From NCBI RefSeq assembly GCF_003515705.1, contig NZ_QWEH01000005.1:62001-126000 (forward strand): DNA of 64,000 nt, read 5' to 3'. This stretch comes from Oceanobacillus profundus (GTDB taxonomy: Bacteria; Bacillota; Bacilli; Bacillales; Amphibacillaceae). How positions within the stretch are numbered: position 1 is the first letter of the stretch; every line of letters starts with the position of its first letter. The notes beneath the pieces are model-generated. The model searched no databases. It was not told where the DNA came from and was given only the letters and a program-made list of their open reading frames with translations. Position numbers and translations under genes: made by a program. Positions 37,436 to 45,488 of this stretch are shown one piece after another.

Positions 37436-38334
37436 CTTTTTCCACCTTTATCTTTTTTCCAAAGCGATCCAGAGGACGAACGTTGTTTTGCAAGGTTCTC
37501 TCTTTTCTGTCGAATATCATCAAATGTATCTTCATCCGTATCTACTAGTCCAGTAAAATTTCCCTCTAATGATAAATATGCTTGTGTGTAATGACTGGAA
37601 CCATTTCTTAGATATTTAATATTAATTGCATCTTTCTCTATATTAAACGATGATATTACACGTACAAATTCATCGTAGTTTGCTGTTTCTTTGTTGTTCA
37701 AAGCGATGATAATATCACCCTTTTCTAATCCTGCTTTACTAGCAGGACTGTTAGGGAATACTTCTAATAAATAATTACCTGTATCTGCATAATTATGTTC
37801 TAACTTCTGTTCTTCATTGACCGTGCAATTTAATACCCCGAGTCTAGGATAACTAAATAGCGGAGTCCTCAAGTCCATCCCTAATTCCAATACTGATTTT
37901 AGATTGAGCAACGATCTTGTCCAACCTAGCCTCATACATTCTCGGAACCATTGTCCATAAGTATCTGATTCGAATCCTTCAACCATTAGCGTAAGTTTGG
38001 TTAAATTATCCCTCTCCTTTATAAGCATTGTTGAAGTTTGAACCTGAAAGGTTTGAACGGATCCATCAGGGGAAATTGATTCATACGTATCCTTTACACG
38101 AAATGTATCATTTTTATCAAACTGTAATATATACTGATCGTTTTCGATGTCCCCATAATTTAATAAAAAATGATCTCCTGGCTTCGGCTGCTCATTTTTC
38201 CCTCTTAATTCTGCTTTATATGTTAAGTACGTATTCATCCCCTCTGCGGTTGCGATGGAATACCATACTTTGTCAATTGGGGCTTCAAAATAGGTTTCAA
38301 TATGAAAAGATTCAGAAGCGTTCTTCATCATCAT
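37432..38334 (-). CDS. SRPBCC (AHSA1/START-like)-PDZ fusion protein
   Basis: 300 residues. Residues 1-150 are an SRPBCC ligand-binding domain (ETYFEAPIDKVWYSIATAEGM is the hallmark start). Residues ~180-265 are a PDZ domain (VFPNSPASKAGLEKGDIIIALNN). The C-terminus is basic and probably disordered. No signal peptide. SRPBCC domains bind hydrophobic ligands or act as cyclases; a fused PDZ suggests docking of a partner with a free C-terminus. I do not know a characterised enzyme of this form. It overlaps ACP 3. Confidence 0.78.
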   Translation of the reverse strand: MMMKNASESFHIETYFEAPIDKVWYSIATAEGMNTYLTYKAELRGKNEQPKPGDHFLLNYGDIENDQYILQFDKNDTFRVKDTYESISPDGSVQTFQVQTSTMLIKERDNLTKLTLMVEGFESDTYGQWFRECMRLGWTRSLLNLKSVLELGMDLRTPLFSYPRLGVLNCTVNEEQKLEHNYADTGNYLLEVFPNSPASKAGLEKGDIIIALNNKETANYDEFVRVISSFNIEKDAINIKYLRNGSSHYTQAYLSLEGNFTGLVDTDEDTFDDIRQKRENLAKQRSSSGSLWKKDKGGKR

Positions 38335-38494
38335 AAACCTCCTGCAATTTCTTTTTTCCTTTTACATAGGCAGTTTTTTGACTGGCTTGGTTTGCTTTGT
38401 TGATTTTAAACATAGACTGAAAAAGCGTCAATAGAATTTTATTTGTGCAAACCATTGAATGAGCACTCTTAATCTTAACAAATAGGAAGTACAC
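38312..38494 (-). CDS. Possible small basic protein (60 residues)
   Basis: A GTG-started frame that fills the gap between the FAD oxidoreductase and SRPBCC-PDZ genes, with GGAGG about 9-10 bases upstream of the GTG. It overlaps the next gene by 23 bases. The product is basic with a short hydrophobic N-terminus (MYFLFVKI) and matches nothing I know. It may be real or may only reflect the RBS-like GGAGG in the last codons of the upstream gene. Confidence 0.3.
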   Translation of the reverse strand: MYFLFVKIKSAHSMVCTNKILLTLFQSMFKINKANQASQKTAYVKGKKKLQEVYDDEERF

Positions 38495-38495
38495 A

Positions 38496-39665
38496 TTAAC
38501 CGCCCTCCTGCAACATTGTCATAATTTGGTTTGAATGAAGTGCTATTTTTTTAGCTAGGCTCGGAAACGTGCATAACATACTAGTCAGTTCATGCTGAAC
38601 ACTGTTAATATTCGTTTTTTGGAAATTTTGTGTACTTACGGATGAATAAAATTGAGGAAGTATTCTATTATCACGCAAATTTTGATAAATAGACATGGAT
38701 TCCTCCCAACTTTGCTTCTCTTTGAGATATAAATCAAGTTGAAGCGCTAATTGTTCTGCAGTACAAACTGCATTATCAATACCCACCCCTGCTATCGGAT
38801 GCAGAAAAGCGCTCGAGTCACCCACAAGAACCCATCTTTTACCATAAGGTTTCTTGAAGTTACTATTAACTTTCTTAATGCCTTTTATTTTTCCTGCTAT
38901 TTTTAAATTATCTATTCTCGGTACAAGCATTCTTAGCTGATATAATTGTTGGATAAAGCCATTCGGGTTACATATTTCCTTAAACTTGGAAGGAGGAACC
39001 ATAATTGCAAAGCAATGCATGTTTTGATCGATTGGATTTCCAATAACGACTCCATTAGGGGTCCAATACCATTCTACTGTACCTACTGGCATTGGATTAA
39101 TTCCCTTAATATATGCATAAACCACTCCAAGTTCTTCATTCTTATTTACTAAAGTAGTTTTGGCGCTAACCTTACGGGAAATCAGTGAATTTCTTCCATC
39201 AGCTCCAACTATGATGTTTCCATAAAAGGACTGATTAGAAGTACAACCTTTTTTCTTACCTGTAACTCCTATAATTTCACCTTTACTATTTTCTATAATG
39301 TCATTAACATTAAACCCCAAATTCACTTTGATATTAGGTAATTTACTTACTTCCTGCAATAAATATGAATCAAGCAACTCTCTTCTAATACTTATTACAC
39401 GATTAGAAACTACTGTATCTGATTCAAAAATGTGTCCCTCCACATCAACTCTAAACCTCTCTAAAATCGGGGAACCACAATTTTCTATTTTGTAATTGAT
39501 GTTTAATGACTTGTAAATATCTACTTCACCAATAATATGTGTGGAGAGTGTTGGTCCCATTTTTGAGGATTTGTCTAGCAATAAAACTTTATAACCTAAT
39601 CTTCCTAAAAATATAGCTAGAGAAGCTCCGGCACATCTTGCACCGACTATTATAACGTCAAAAAT
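38496..39665 (-). CDS. FAD-dependent monooxygenase/reductase (PHBH fold)
   Basis: About 389 residues. The Rossmann motif DVIIVGARCAGASLA starts within two residues of the chosen start, and WVLVGDSSAFLHPIAGVGIDNAV is the second FAD motif, typical of p-hydroxybenzoate-hydroxylase-fold oxygenases, halogenases and prenyl reductases. The only good ribosome site, TAGGAGGAA, is 7 bases before an ATT codon at 39665-39663, giving N-terminus (M/I)FDVIIVG. The next upstream start-like codon (TTG at 39695) lies inside a terminator stem. Substrate unknown. Confidence 0.82.
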   Translation of the reverse strand: MFDVIIVGARCAGASLAIFLGRLGYKVLLLDKSSKMGPTLSTHIIGEVDIYKSLNINYKIENCGSPILERFRVDVEGHIFESDTVVSNRVISIRRELLDSYLLQEVSKLPNIKVNLGFNVNDIIENSKGEIIGVTGKKKGCTSNQSFYGNIIVGADGRNSLISRKVSAKTTLVNKNEELGVVYAYIKGINPMPVGTVEWYWTPNGVVIGNPIDQNMHCFAIMVPPSKFKEICNPNGFIQQLYQLRMLVPRIDNLKIAGKIKGIKKVNSNFKKPYGKRWVLVGDSSAFLHPIAGVGIDNAVCTAEQLALQLDLYLKEKQSWEESMSIYQNLRDNRILPQFYSSVSTQNFQKTNINSVQHELTSMLCTFPSLAKKIALHSNQIMTMLQEGG

Positions 39666-39683
39666 AGTACTTCCTCCTATAAA

Positions 39684-39709
39684 CAAAAGGGTCAATTAAG
39701 ACCCTTTTG
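39684..39709 (-). terminator. Intrinsic terminator/attenuator before the FAD gene
   Basis: CAAAAGGGTC pairs with GACCCTTTTG around AATTAA, followed on the minus strand by a T-rich tract. It lies between the 39719-40243 gene and the FAD oxidoreductase gene of the same strand, so it should uncouple the first gene from the long operon behind it by partial read-through. Confidence 0.85.
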
Positions 39710-39718
39710 CAATTATAA

Positions 39719-40243
39719 TTAATTAGATTGTAGGCAGTTATATAAGGATCCTGCCTCGTTTCCATTATTATCGTAAATCGGAACAACATCTTGTGAATGG
39801 AAAACTGCATCTTTTGGTGGAAGTCCTTTAATTAAACCCTTCATGTAAATAGGCTTTTTATTATGGAGCGCACCCTCCGGAGTTTCAATAACCCAGTATA
39901 AGAATGATTCTGCATCAACACCATTATTTATGGTACTATTTACTGGAATTTTCGCTCTCGCTTTAATTGTCTCCCCTTGTCCATCAATACCACCACGAAC
40001 ACGAATCTCTTTTCCTGGCCACAGCACTTTAGAAGTTGCCACTAAATCTACATTTTGAATTTCTACTTCAACATCAATTCCGGATTTGATGCTAAATTCT
40101 GAATCACTTACAGTAAATTCAGTTGGACGTTCTTGCTTAAATTCTAATTCTTCACGACGCCCGTCAACAAGTTCTAGAATTGTTCTACTTGTTGATGTTT
40201 CTAATTTTAATGATTTCTTTAAAGCAGTGTTAAGTTTATTCAA
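39719..40243 (-). CDS. Hypothetical protein heading the 40-21 kb block
   Basis: 174 residues, not recognised. TTG start with GGAGG 6 bases upstream. Predicted beta-rich (FTVSDSEFSIKSGIDVEVEIQ), then KEIRVRGGIDGQGE and a C-terminal half with ESFLYWVIETPEG. No signal peptide or membrane segment. A terminator directly after it suggests that it is made in greater amount than the genes behind it. Possible roles are a binding protein, an immunity-type protein or a small enzyme; none is supported directly. Confidence 0.6.
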   Translation of the reverse strand: MNKLNTALKKSLKLETSTSRTILELVDGRREELEFKQERPTEFTVSDSEFSIKSGIDVEVEIQNVDLVATSKVLWPGKEIRVRGGIDGQGETIKARAKIPVNSTINNGVDAESFLYWVIETPEGALHNKKPIYMKGLIKGLPPKDAVFHSQDVVPIYDNNGNEAGSLYNCLQSN

Positions 40244-40265
40244 ATTATCCCTCCTCTATTTTAGC

Positions 40266-40277
40266 GTCTCTAGAGAC
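40266..40277. promoter_or_regulatory. Palindrome GTCTCTAGAGAC, candidate operator
   Basis: A perfect 12-bp palindrome located between an AT-rich TATATTAT -10-like stretch and the ribosome site of the 39719-40243 gene. With no loop, it suits dimeric repressor binding better than an RNA hairpin. The regulator is unknown; the AraC-type protein nearby is one candidate. Confidence 0.4.
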
Positions 40278-40347
40278 AATAATATAATCTCATTTTTAAC
40301 TTCTAAGTGCTCTGTTTTTAAATGTTTAATAATCTTCTTTTTTTATG

Positions 40348-41100
40348 CTATTGATAGAACATCTTTAAAGAGCCCTCGACTACTTCTATGGCTTTAGGTT
40401 CAATTCGATCTATCTCCAACGTTAATAATTGGCGATAATTACTCTTTATTAAAAAAGACAAAAAATCTACCTCCTCTTGGTTAATTTGATAGTGCTGATC
40501 ATGGATTTTCTTCATTCCTTTAATATGAAATTCAGTTATAACATCATAGTATTTTTCATAAAATTTATACAGGTTTAAATTTGCGGCTTTTAAATGACTA
40601 AGGTCTGGAACTAAAGAAATATTTTCTTTTTCATATTCCAACACTAAATCGATATCCTCACTAGTAAATATAGAGGTTGCCTTATGAGGATGGATTCCCA
40701 CATGGATTCCAATGTTGGTATACCTTTTAACAATTTCTCTCATCATCTCTAGCATTTTTTCTTTTGAATCAGTATGGTTTTTAAAAAGAAATCCAGAGCA
40801 CAGAATAACGAAATTAATATCTAGATATCGAAGTAGTTTGCTAAGTTTATCATGATGTAAGTAAATACTTCTCCTCTGACTCCAAACCCCAAAATGTCCA
40901 AATTCATATACTCCTGATATTACTAATTGATTTTCATATACCTTATCCCTAATCCAACCTGGGTCGTTAGACAATAGAATATTACTACCAATTTCACATT
41001 TTTTAATTTGCATTTTATTTAATTCTTGAAATGCCTTGACATAATTATTACCCCAAGGGAAAATGTGACATGAAAGTTGATTACATCTAAACTTCGTAAT
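40348..41100 (-). CDS. Sugar phosphate isomerase/epimerase-like TIM barrel
   Basis: About 250 residues when begun at the ATT codon 41100-41098, which lies 6 bases after AAGGAGG. That start adds TKFRCNQLSCHIFPWGNN, the expected first strand of AP-endonuclease-2-type isomerases; the first ATG (41013) would remove it. Barrel features seen are GIHVGIHPHKA, SLVPDLSHLKAA, ITEFHIKGMK and a terminal TLEIDR. It may interconvert a sugar precursor or handle a keto-inositol. It overlaps the AraC-type gene. Typical family length is ~250-280. Confidence 0.72.
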   Translation of the reverse strand: MTKFRCNQLSCHIFPWGNNYVKAFQELNKMQIKKCEIGSNILLSNDPGWIRDKVYENQLVISGVYEFGHFGVWSQRRSIYLHHDKLSKLLRYLDINFVILCSGFLFKNHTDSKEKMLEMMREIVKRYTNIGIHVGIHPHKATSIFTSEDIDLVLEYEKENISLVPDLSHLKAANLNLYKFYEKYYDVITEFHIKGMKKIHDQHYQINQEEVDFLSFLIKSNYRQLLTLEIDRIEPKAIEVVEGSLKMFYQ

Positions 41101-41776
41101 TATTATCCTCCTTATAGACTACTAATGAACTTGTTTGATTTCGAAAAGCGGAAGGATTTAAACCAACATATCTTCTAAAGATTTTAGAAAAGTGGGTTAA
41201 ATTACCGTAACCAACATTTAAACAAGTTTCAGTTACTGATGCTCCTCTTCTAAGTAAAGCCTTTGCTTTATTTATCCGAAGTCTAATAAGATACTCTTTA
41301 AATCCAATACCGCAATACATTTTAAATATCTTTGAAAGATATGAAGTGCTAATATTAAATTCTTTGGAGACTTTTAATAAACTTAGAGTATTATCATGGG
41401 TATTATTATTGATATGTTGGATTATATTATTAATTAAAGTTGATTTATTTTTATTTGTGGAATTTTTAATTGAAAGTATTCCAATAGTTTCGAGGTAATC
41501 ACAGATTAGAGGGATGTCACATTGTTTTATCCCAATAAACGTTACAAAAGCCGTATCTCCTAGTTTGCTTAACCTCCAATCAAAAGGCAGACTATGTTTT
41601 GAGGTTAGAAATACAATTAACTTATATTTACCTTTAATTTCTTTCTTTTTAACTAAATTGTTGTACTGATTGGCCGTTTTAATATAAGCTACTTCTATTA
41701 CATTACTATTACTTTTAAAATCACTGGGAGGGGAGCTGGAATCAAAAACTACAAGTATTTTCAAAAATATATTCAT
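41087..41776 (-). CDS. AraC-family transcriptional regulator
   Basis: 229 residues. The C-terminal two-helix-turn-helix domain is clear: LLKVSKEFNISTSYLSKIFK and GASVTETCLNVGYGNLTHFSKIFRRYVGLNPSAFR. The N-terminal ~110 residues (KILVVFDSS) are weakly like a receiver but have no clear phospho-acceptor. AGGAGG directly touches the first ATG (no spacing), so translation may begin at a later codon (ATA or TTG within the next five codons). Likely pathway regulator of the cluster. Confidence 0.83.
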   Translation of the reverse strand: MNIFLKILVVFDSSSPPSDFKSNSNVIEVAYIKTANQYNNLVKKKEIKGKYKLIVFLTSKHSLPFDWRLSKLGDTAFVTFIGIKQCDIPLICDYLETIGILSIKNSTNKNKSTLINNIIQHINNNTHDNTLSLLKVSKEFNISTSYLSKIFKMYCGIGFKEYLIRLRINKAKALLRRGASVTETCLNVGYGNLTHFSKIFRRYVGLNPSAFRNQTSSLVVYKEDNNYEV

Positions 41777-41786
41777 CCTCCTATCT

Positions 41787-41802
41787 GTTAATATATATTA
41801 AC
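41787..41802. promoter_or_regulatory. Palindrome GTTAATATATATTAAC upstream of AraC gene
   Basis: A perfect 16-bp AT-rich palindrome, lying about 4-5 bases ahead of the AGGAGG site. It could be an autoregulatory operator. Low sequence complexity means that chance is possible. Confidence 0.35.
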
Positions 41803-41893
41803 CCTATCCATCAATATCTGTAATAGGTGGTCCCATACAATATAATATTTTTTTCTATGCTCCGTTTTTTCCCATTAGGAGTAAAACATTGGC

Positions 41894-42271
41894 TTATAGT
41901 TTTCGACTAATAACAACAAGTCCAACTGCATAGTTACCAGAATGTGAAATACTTACGTCAATCTTGTATTCTAAGTCACTCAATTTGTCCCTTAGGTCAC
42001 TGTATAAATTAATATGTGGTTTGCCATTTGGAAGATTATCTACCTCTATATTTTTTAATGATCTTAGATTGGTTATGCCTTTTCCAATTGCTTTTAAAAA
42101 AGCTTCCTTCACAGCCCATTTCCCTGCTAAAGTTTGATTTATATCTAATTCTTTTGCATACTCTCTCTCTCTCTTTGTGAAAACTCTTTGAATAAAATGT
42201 GGATTGCTTCTGTTTAACGTTTCCTCAAATTTTGATATATCCTGGATATCTATTCCAATTCCATAAATCAT
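41894..42271 (-). CDS. AcpS-type 4'-phosphopantetheinyl transferase
   Basis: 125 residues: GIGIDIQDISKFE at the start, FTKREREYAKE, LAGKWAVKEAFLKAIGKG and ISHSGNYAVGLV, the full signature of the trimeric AcpS type. It transfers phosphopantetheine from CoA to a carrier Ser. Probably a cluster-specific copy for the three carrier proteins, additional to the housekeeping acpS. Its start overlaps the glycosyltransferase stop. Confidence 0.9.
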   Translation of the reverse strand: MIYGIGIDIQDISKFEETLNRSNPHFIQRVFTKREREYAKELDINQTLAGKWAVKEAFLKAIGKGITNLRSLKNIEVDNLPNGKPHINLYSDLRDKLSDLEYKIDVSISHSGNYAVGLVVISRKL

Positions 42272-43488
42272 AATTTACTCTGCTCGCTTTTTAATAATGA
42301 ACATACAATATCAAATACCTTTATTTCCCCCTTATAATCTCTACTTTTAATCTCTTTTTGAAAGAGTCTTATGTTATTTTGATAGGAAGGATCATTAACC
42401 ATAAATTCGATCATATTTGATAATTGGTTGATTGTGGTTGTGTCAGGAATGATATAATCACCAAATTTATAATTTGCAATTTGTTTCGCATTAAAAAAAC
42501 GCTCGCTGTGGGTTGGAAGAACAAGTGATGGCGTGGAAGTTACAATGGAAGATAAACAACTGCCATGACCACCATGGTGAATAAACAAACTTGCTTTTCT
42601 TAACAAATATTCATTAAAATACGGAATCAAAGATACATTTTTCGGCAATTCCCATGTAAACATTTGATGGTCTTTTTCAGTTGAAGCTATAACAAAGTGC
42701 AACTCTGGTAATTTTTTGCTCACTTGTGTTACTTGTTCTACTATTTTTAGTCCTGTTTCACCCGTAGTATCCTGAAGTCTCCCTGGGTATACTAAGACGT
42801 ATCGCTCTTTATCAGGGACGGTATTCCCATAATGAATAAAGTTCATACTTATAGGTCCAACATATTCAATATCTTTAGAAAAGATAGGATCGATTTCAGG
42901 AAAGCTTGGAACAATTGTTTTTGTACCAATGGATAATTCTTCTATTCTATTTATGGGATTCATATCTAGCTTTTTTAAAATATTATTAATAATCGTAGTC
43001 ACTTTTGGTAAATTACGTGGGACCTCATCATGAAACGGCATTCCATCAGGGTGAAGACAACTCTGAACAATAGATAATGTAGGAATACCTAAAAATTTAG
43101 CTGCTATCATTGTGTTTGGGCTTAAATCTGTAATTACAAGGTCTGGTTTATATCGGTTTAACATATTTATTCGATGTGCTATCCAACTATCTGTGAATTT
43201 AGGATCTAACAACCCCATTTGTGCATAGTATTGATCGAGATTATAAAATGTACTGGTAGGATTTAATAAAAATTCCTTTCTTGGCATTGTTGGATCATCA
43301 TCCATCAATACTTTATAACCAGCGCTTTCAATAATCTTAATAGCACTTTCGTCATATATACTAAAACATACTTCCATACCTGATTTAGAACACTCCTCAG
43401 CTATGGGAAAAGTCCTTGATAAAGGGCCAAGGCCTCCGCTTAGTCCTATAAATATTTTATAATTAATCACATTTTCACCTTCATTCAT
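42268..43488 (-). CDS. GT1-family glycosyltransferase 2
   Basis: About 400 residues. GT-B fold: IFIGLSGGLGPLSRTFPIA at the N-terminus, YKPDLVITDLSPN mid-domain and HHGGHGSCLSSI as the donor-binding signature. The better-supported start may be GTG at 43470, 5 bases after AAGGTG. Overlaps the nucleotidyltransferase gene, which could supply its donor sugar. Confidence 0.87.
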   Translation of the reverse strand: MNEGENVINYKIFIGLSGGLGPLSRTFPIAEECSKSGMEVCFSIYDESAIKIIESAGYKVLMDDDPTMPRKEFLLNPTSTFYNLDQYYAQMGLLDPKFTDSWIAHRINMLNRYKPDLVITDLSPNTMIAAKFLGIPTLSIVQSCLHPDGMPFHDEVPRNLPKVTTIINNILKKLDMNPINRIEELSIGTKTIVPSFPEIDPIFSKDIEYVGPISMNFIHYGNTVPDKERYVLVYPGRLQDTTGETGLKIVEQVTQVSKKLPELHFVIASTEKDHQMFTWELPKNVSLIPYFNEYLLRKASLFIHHGGHGSCLSSIVTSTPSLVLPTHSERFFNAKQIANYKFGDYIIPDTTTINQLSNMIEFMVNDPSYQNNIRLFQKEIKSRDYKGEIKVFDIVCSLLKSEQSKL

Positions 43489-44191
43489 ATTTTTTTATGA
43501 ACTTTTCAATTTCTGATGGATTTCCGAACGTATAACATTTTTCCACTTTTACTGACTCAAATTGGGTACCCAGATTTAGCATTTTTTCAATTACCATAGA
43601 TATATAGTATTCTTGCTTTATACCCTTAAAAAGATCACTGTTTTCCTTAGCTATAGTTAAAAATTGCTCTGTGTTTGGAAAGTAGTATAGACCTGTTGTT
43701 GCATACTTTGAAATAACCTTTTTTTCCTTTATAGTCAAAATATTATTGTTATTATCTACGTCGACATAGCTAAAAGAATCATCTTTAGATTCAAATACAA
43801 AAACCATACCTTTGATCGAGTTATCTAGCTTAGTACGGATATTCGAACATTGTTGATACGTATCTCCATTAAATATTAAGAGTGGTTCATCTTTTTTAAA
43901 AAAGGCTTCCGCTTTTAAGACTGTTTCAGTTTGACCATGTGTATACTCGTGTAACGATACTATAATTGCATCGGGGCAAATATCGTAAATTTTCTTCTTT
44001 AACTCAGTGCTATTGAGATGATGATCAAGACAAATAAATGTAACTCGATATTCATCTAATAAATCCTTAATTCCTTCAAGCGCCCAATAAAACATTGGCT
44101 TACCTAAAACATCAATTAATACTTTTGGTTCAGTATACCCTGCCTGTTTAAAGCGAGTCCCTTTACCCGCTAAAGGGATGACTATATTCAT
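43481..44191 (-). CDS. NTP transferase (sugar or phospho-alcohol nucleotidyltransferase)
   Basis: 236 residues. N-terminal PLAGKGTRFKQAGYTEPKVLIDVLGKPM is the nucleotide-binding loop and Lys region of the NTP_transferase family; FNGDTYQQ carries the metal-binding Asp. Together with the downstream glycosyltransferase and upstream HAD and kinase genes it resembles kinase-cytidylyltransferase sets of capsule loci (LicA/LicC-like). Substrate not determinable from the sequence. Confidence 0.83.
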   Translation of the reverse strand: MNIVIPLAGKGTRFKQAGYTEPKVLIDVLGKPMFYWALEGIKDLLDEYRVTFICLDHHLNSTELKKKIYDICPDAIIVSLHEYTHGQTETVLKAEAFFKKDEPLLIFNGDTYQQCSNIRTKLDNSIKGMVFVFESKDDSFSYVDVDNNNNILTIKEKKVISKYATTGLYYFPNTEQFLTIAKENSDLFKGIKQEYYISMVIEKMLNLGTQFESVKVEKCYTFGNPSEIEKFIKKYE

Positions 44192-44544
44192 ATATAATTA
44201 CCTTTCATCAAGTTTGTTTCAACGTCATTCCAAGAAGTGAATTTCATTGCTAAATCATCAATGTATATATCGCCATATGGTTTTCCAAATAATATTTCAT
44301 CATACTTAATATCGTAATGGTTTAACCAATCAATTGTTATTTTGCCAATATTGGCATTTACCTTTCCTAAGTTTCCCTTAAAGGTTTTCATATTACGAGC
44401 AGTATAAATAATAATCTCATGGCCTTCCTTTTTTAACTGATTAATTATTTGTATCGCTCCATCTTTTGGTAATACATCCTCATATCGTTGATTTGGTTTT
44501 TTCAATTCACAAATTGTTCCATCCAAGTCTATTACAATCCTCAT
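44188..44544 (-). CDS. HAD-family phosphatase (capsule type)
   Basis: 118 residues. DLDGTI motif I at residues 6-11, YTARNM motif II, and DDLA motif IV make a minimal HAD phosphatase without a large cap domain. It lies in a four-base overlap with the nucleotidyltransferase. Could dephosphorylate a sugar phosphate intermediate, including the missing GmhB step of the heptose route, though it is not a close GmhB relative. Confidence 0.8.
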   Translation of the reverse strand: MRIVIDLDGTICELKKPNQRYEDVLPKDGAIQIINQLKKEGHEIIIYTARNMKTFKGNLGKVNANIGKITIDWLNHYDIKYDEILFGKPYGDIYIDDLAMKFTSWNDVETNLMKGNYI

Positions 44545-45488
44545 ATACTTCTCCTTTCAGCATCTGATTTGTCGAGCAATGATACTCCAAGTGCATACAT
44601 CGTAAGTTGCTTTTTGTAATTTCCCTTATGTAAAGGAATCATAGATAAGAATAATAATGCCTCTATTACATTAATACTTTGGTGATTATGATAATAACTT
44701 GTCCATATTTCATTTATTTTTTGGTGATAAGGTGACTGGTTAATCTGAAAATCAAGCCCCATCCCTCTAATTATTAACTGAAACTTATCCGATATAATGT
44801 GATCATATCCTGATAAACTATGTTTAATTTTAGCTATATCGTAATTTTGATCCCCGTGTATACCAGCCCTTCCAAAACTCCCTCTTGGATCTATCAATTT
44901 TACTTCCTTTGTTGAAGTATTAAAGAAAATATTTGAGAAACATAAATCTCCATGTATGATACTTGGCTGGGCCTGATTTATAATAAAGGATAATAATTCA
45001 CTATTTTCTTCAAGATAACGCATCGGGCATTGCATCAATTTTCCGTTGACATTTAGATAACCCCTTTTGTATATACCATAAGCTGTGCTATTCTGTTCAA
45101 TGAAACGCTTTAATCGGGAAATTGATTTAGTAATGTACATGGAGGATAAATCCTCATACTTAACAGTCGCTTGGTATTGAGAAAATACTTCTAAAATATG
45201 ATCTATTTTAGGAAGAATAGTACTTTTCCAATCCTGAATTGGTAGTTCTTCATTCAAAAACAATTCAGATACAGTTGGCCAATGTATATACTCCATCTCT
45301 ATAAAGGCATTTTCCAACCTGTCAGAATAGTTGACAATCTTAGGGAGATATCTTTGTAGTGATTTGGGCAGTTTTAAATACCAGTAAATTTCATTGATTA
45401 GTTTAGTAGAATCTATACTTGTTTTTTTTATAGTGTTTTGCTTTGAATTATACCGAACATCATTAAAGTATCTTGAGTTTAATTTCAT
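44541..45488 (-). CDS. APH/choline-kinase-fold phosphotransferase
   Basis: 315 residues. Brenner motif IIHGDLCFSNIFF with the catalytic Asp, then KLIDPRGSFG with the metal-binding Asp where APH enzymes have D-x-D. Such kinases phosphorylate aminoglycosides, choline or sugars. Its tight linkage to the HAD and nucleotidyltransferase genes favours making an activated building block, but a self-protecting 'phosphorylated precursor' strategy is also known among aminoglycoside producers. Confidence 0.78.
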   Translation of the reverse strand: MKLNSRYFNDVRYNSKQNTIKKTSIDSTKLINEIYWYLKLPKSLQRYLPKIVNYSDRLENAFIEMEYIHWPTVSELFLNEELPIQDWKSTILPKIDHILEVFSQYQATVKYEDLSSMYITKSISRLKRFIEQNSTAYGIYKRGYLNVNGKLMQCPMRYLEENSELLSFIINQAQPSIIHGDLCFSNIFFNTSTKEVKLIDPRGSFGRAGIHGDQNYDIAKIKHSLSGYDHIISDKFQLIIRGMGLDFQINQSPYHQKINEIWTSYYHNHQSINVIEALLFLSMIPLHKGNYKKQLTMYALGVSLLDKSDAERRSI

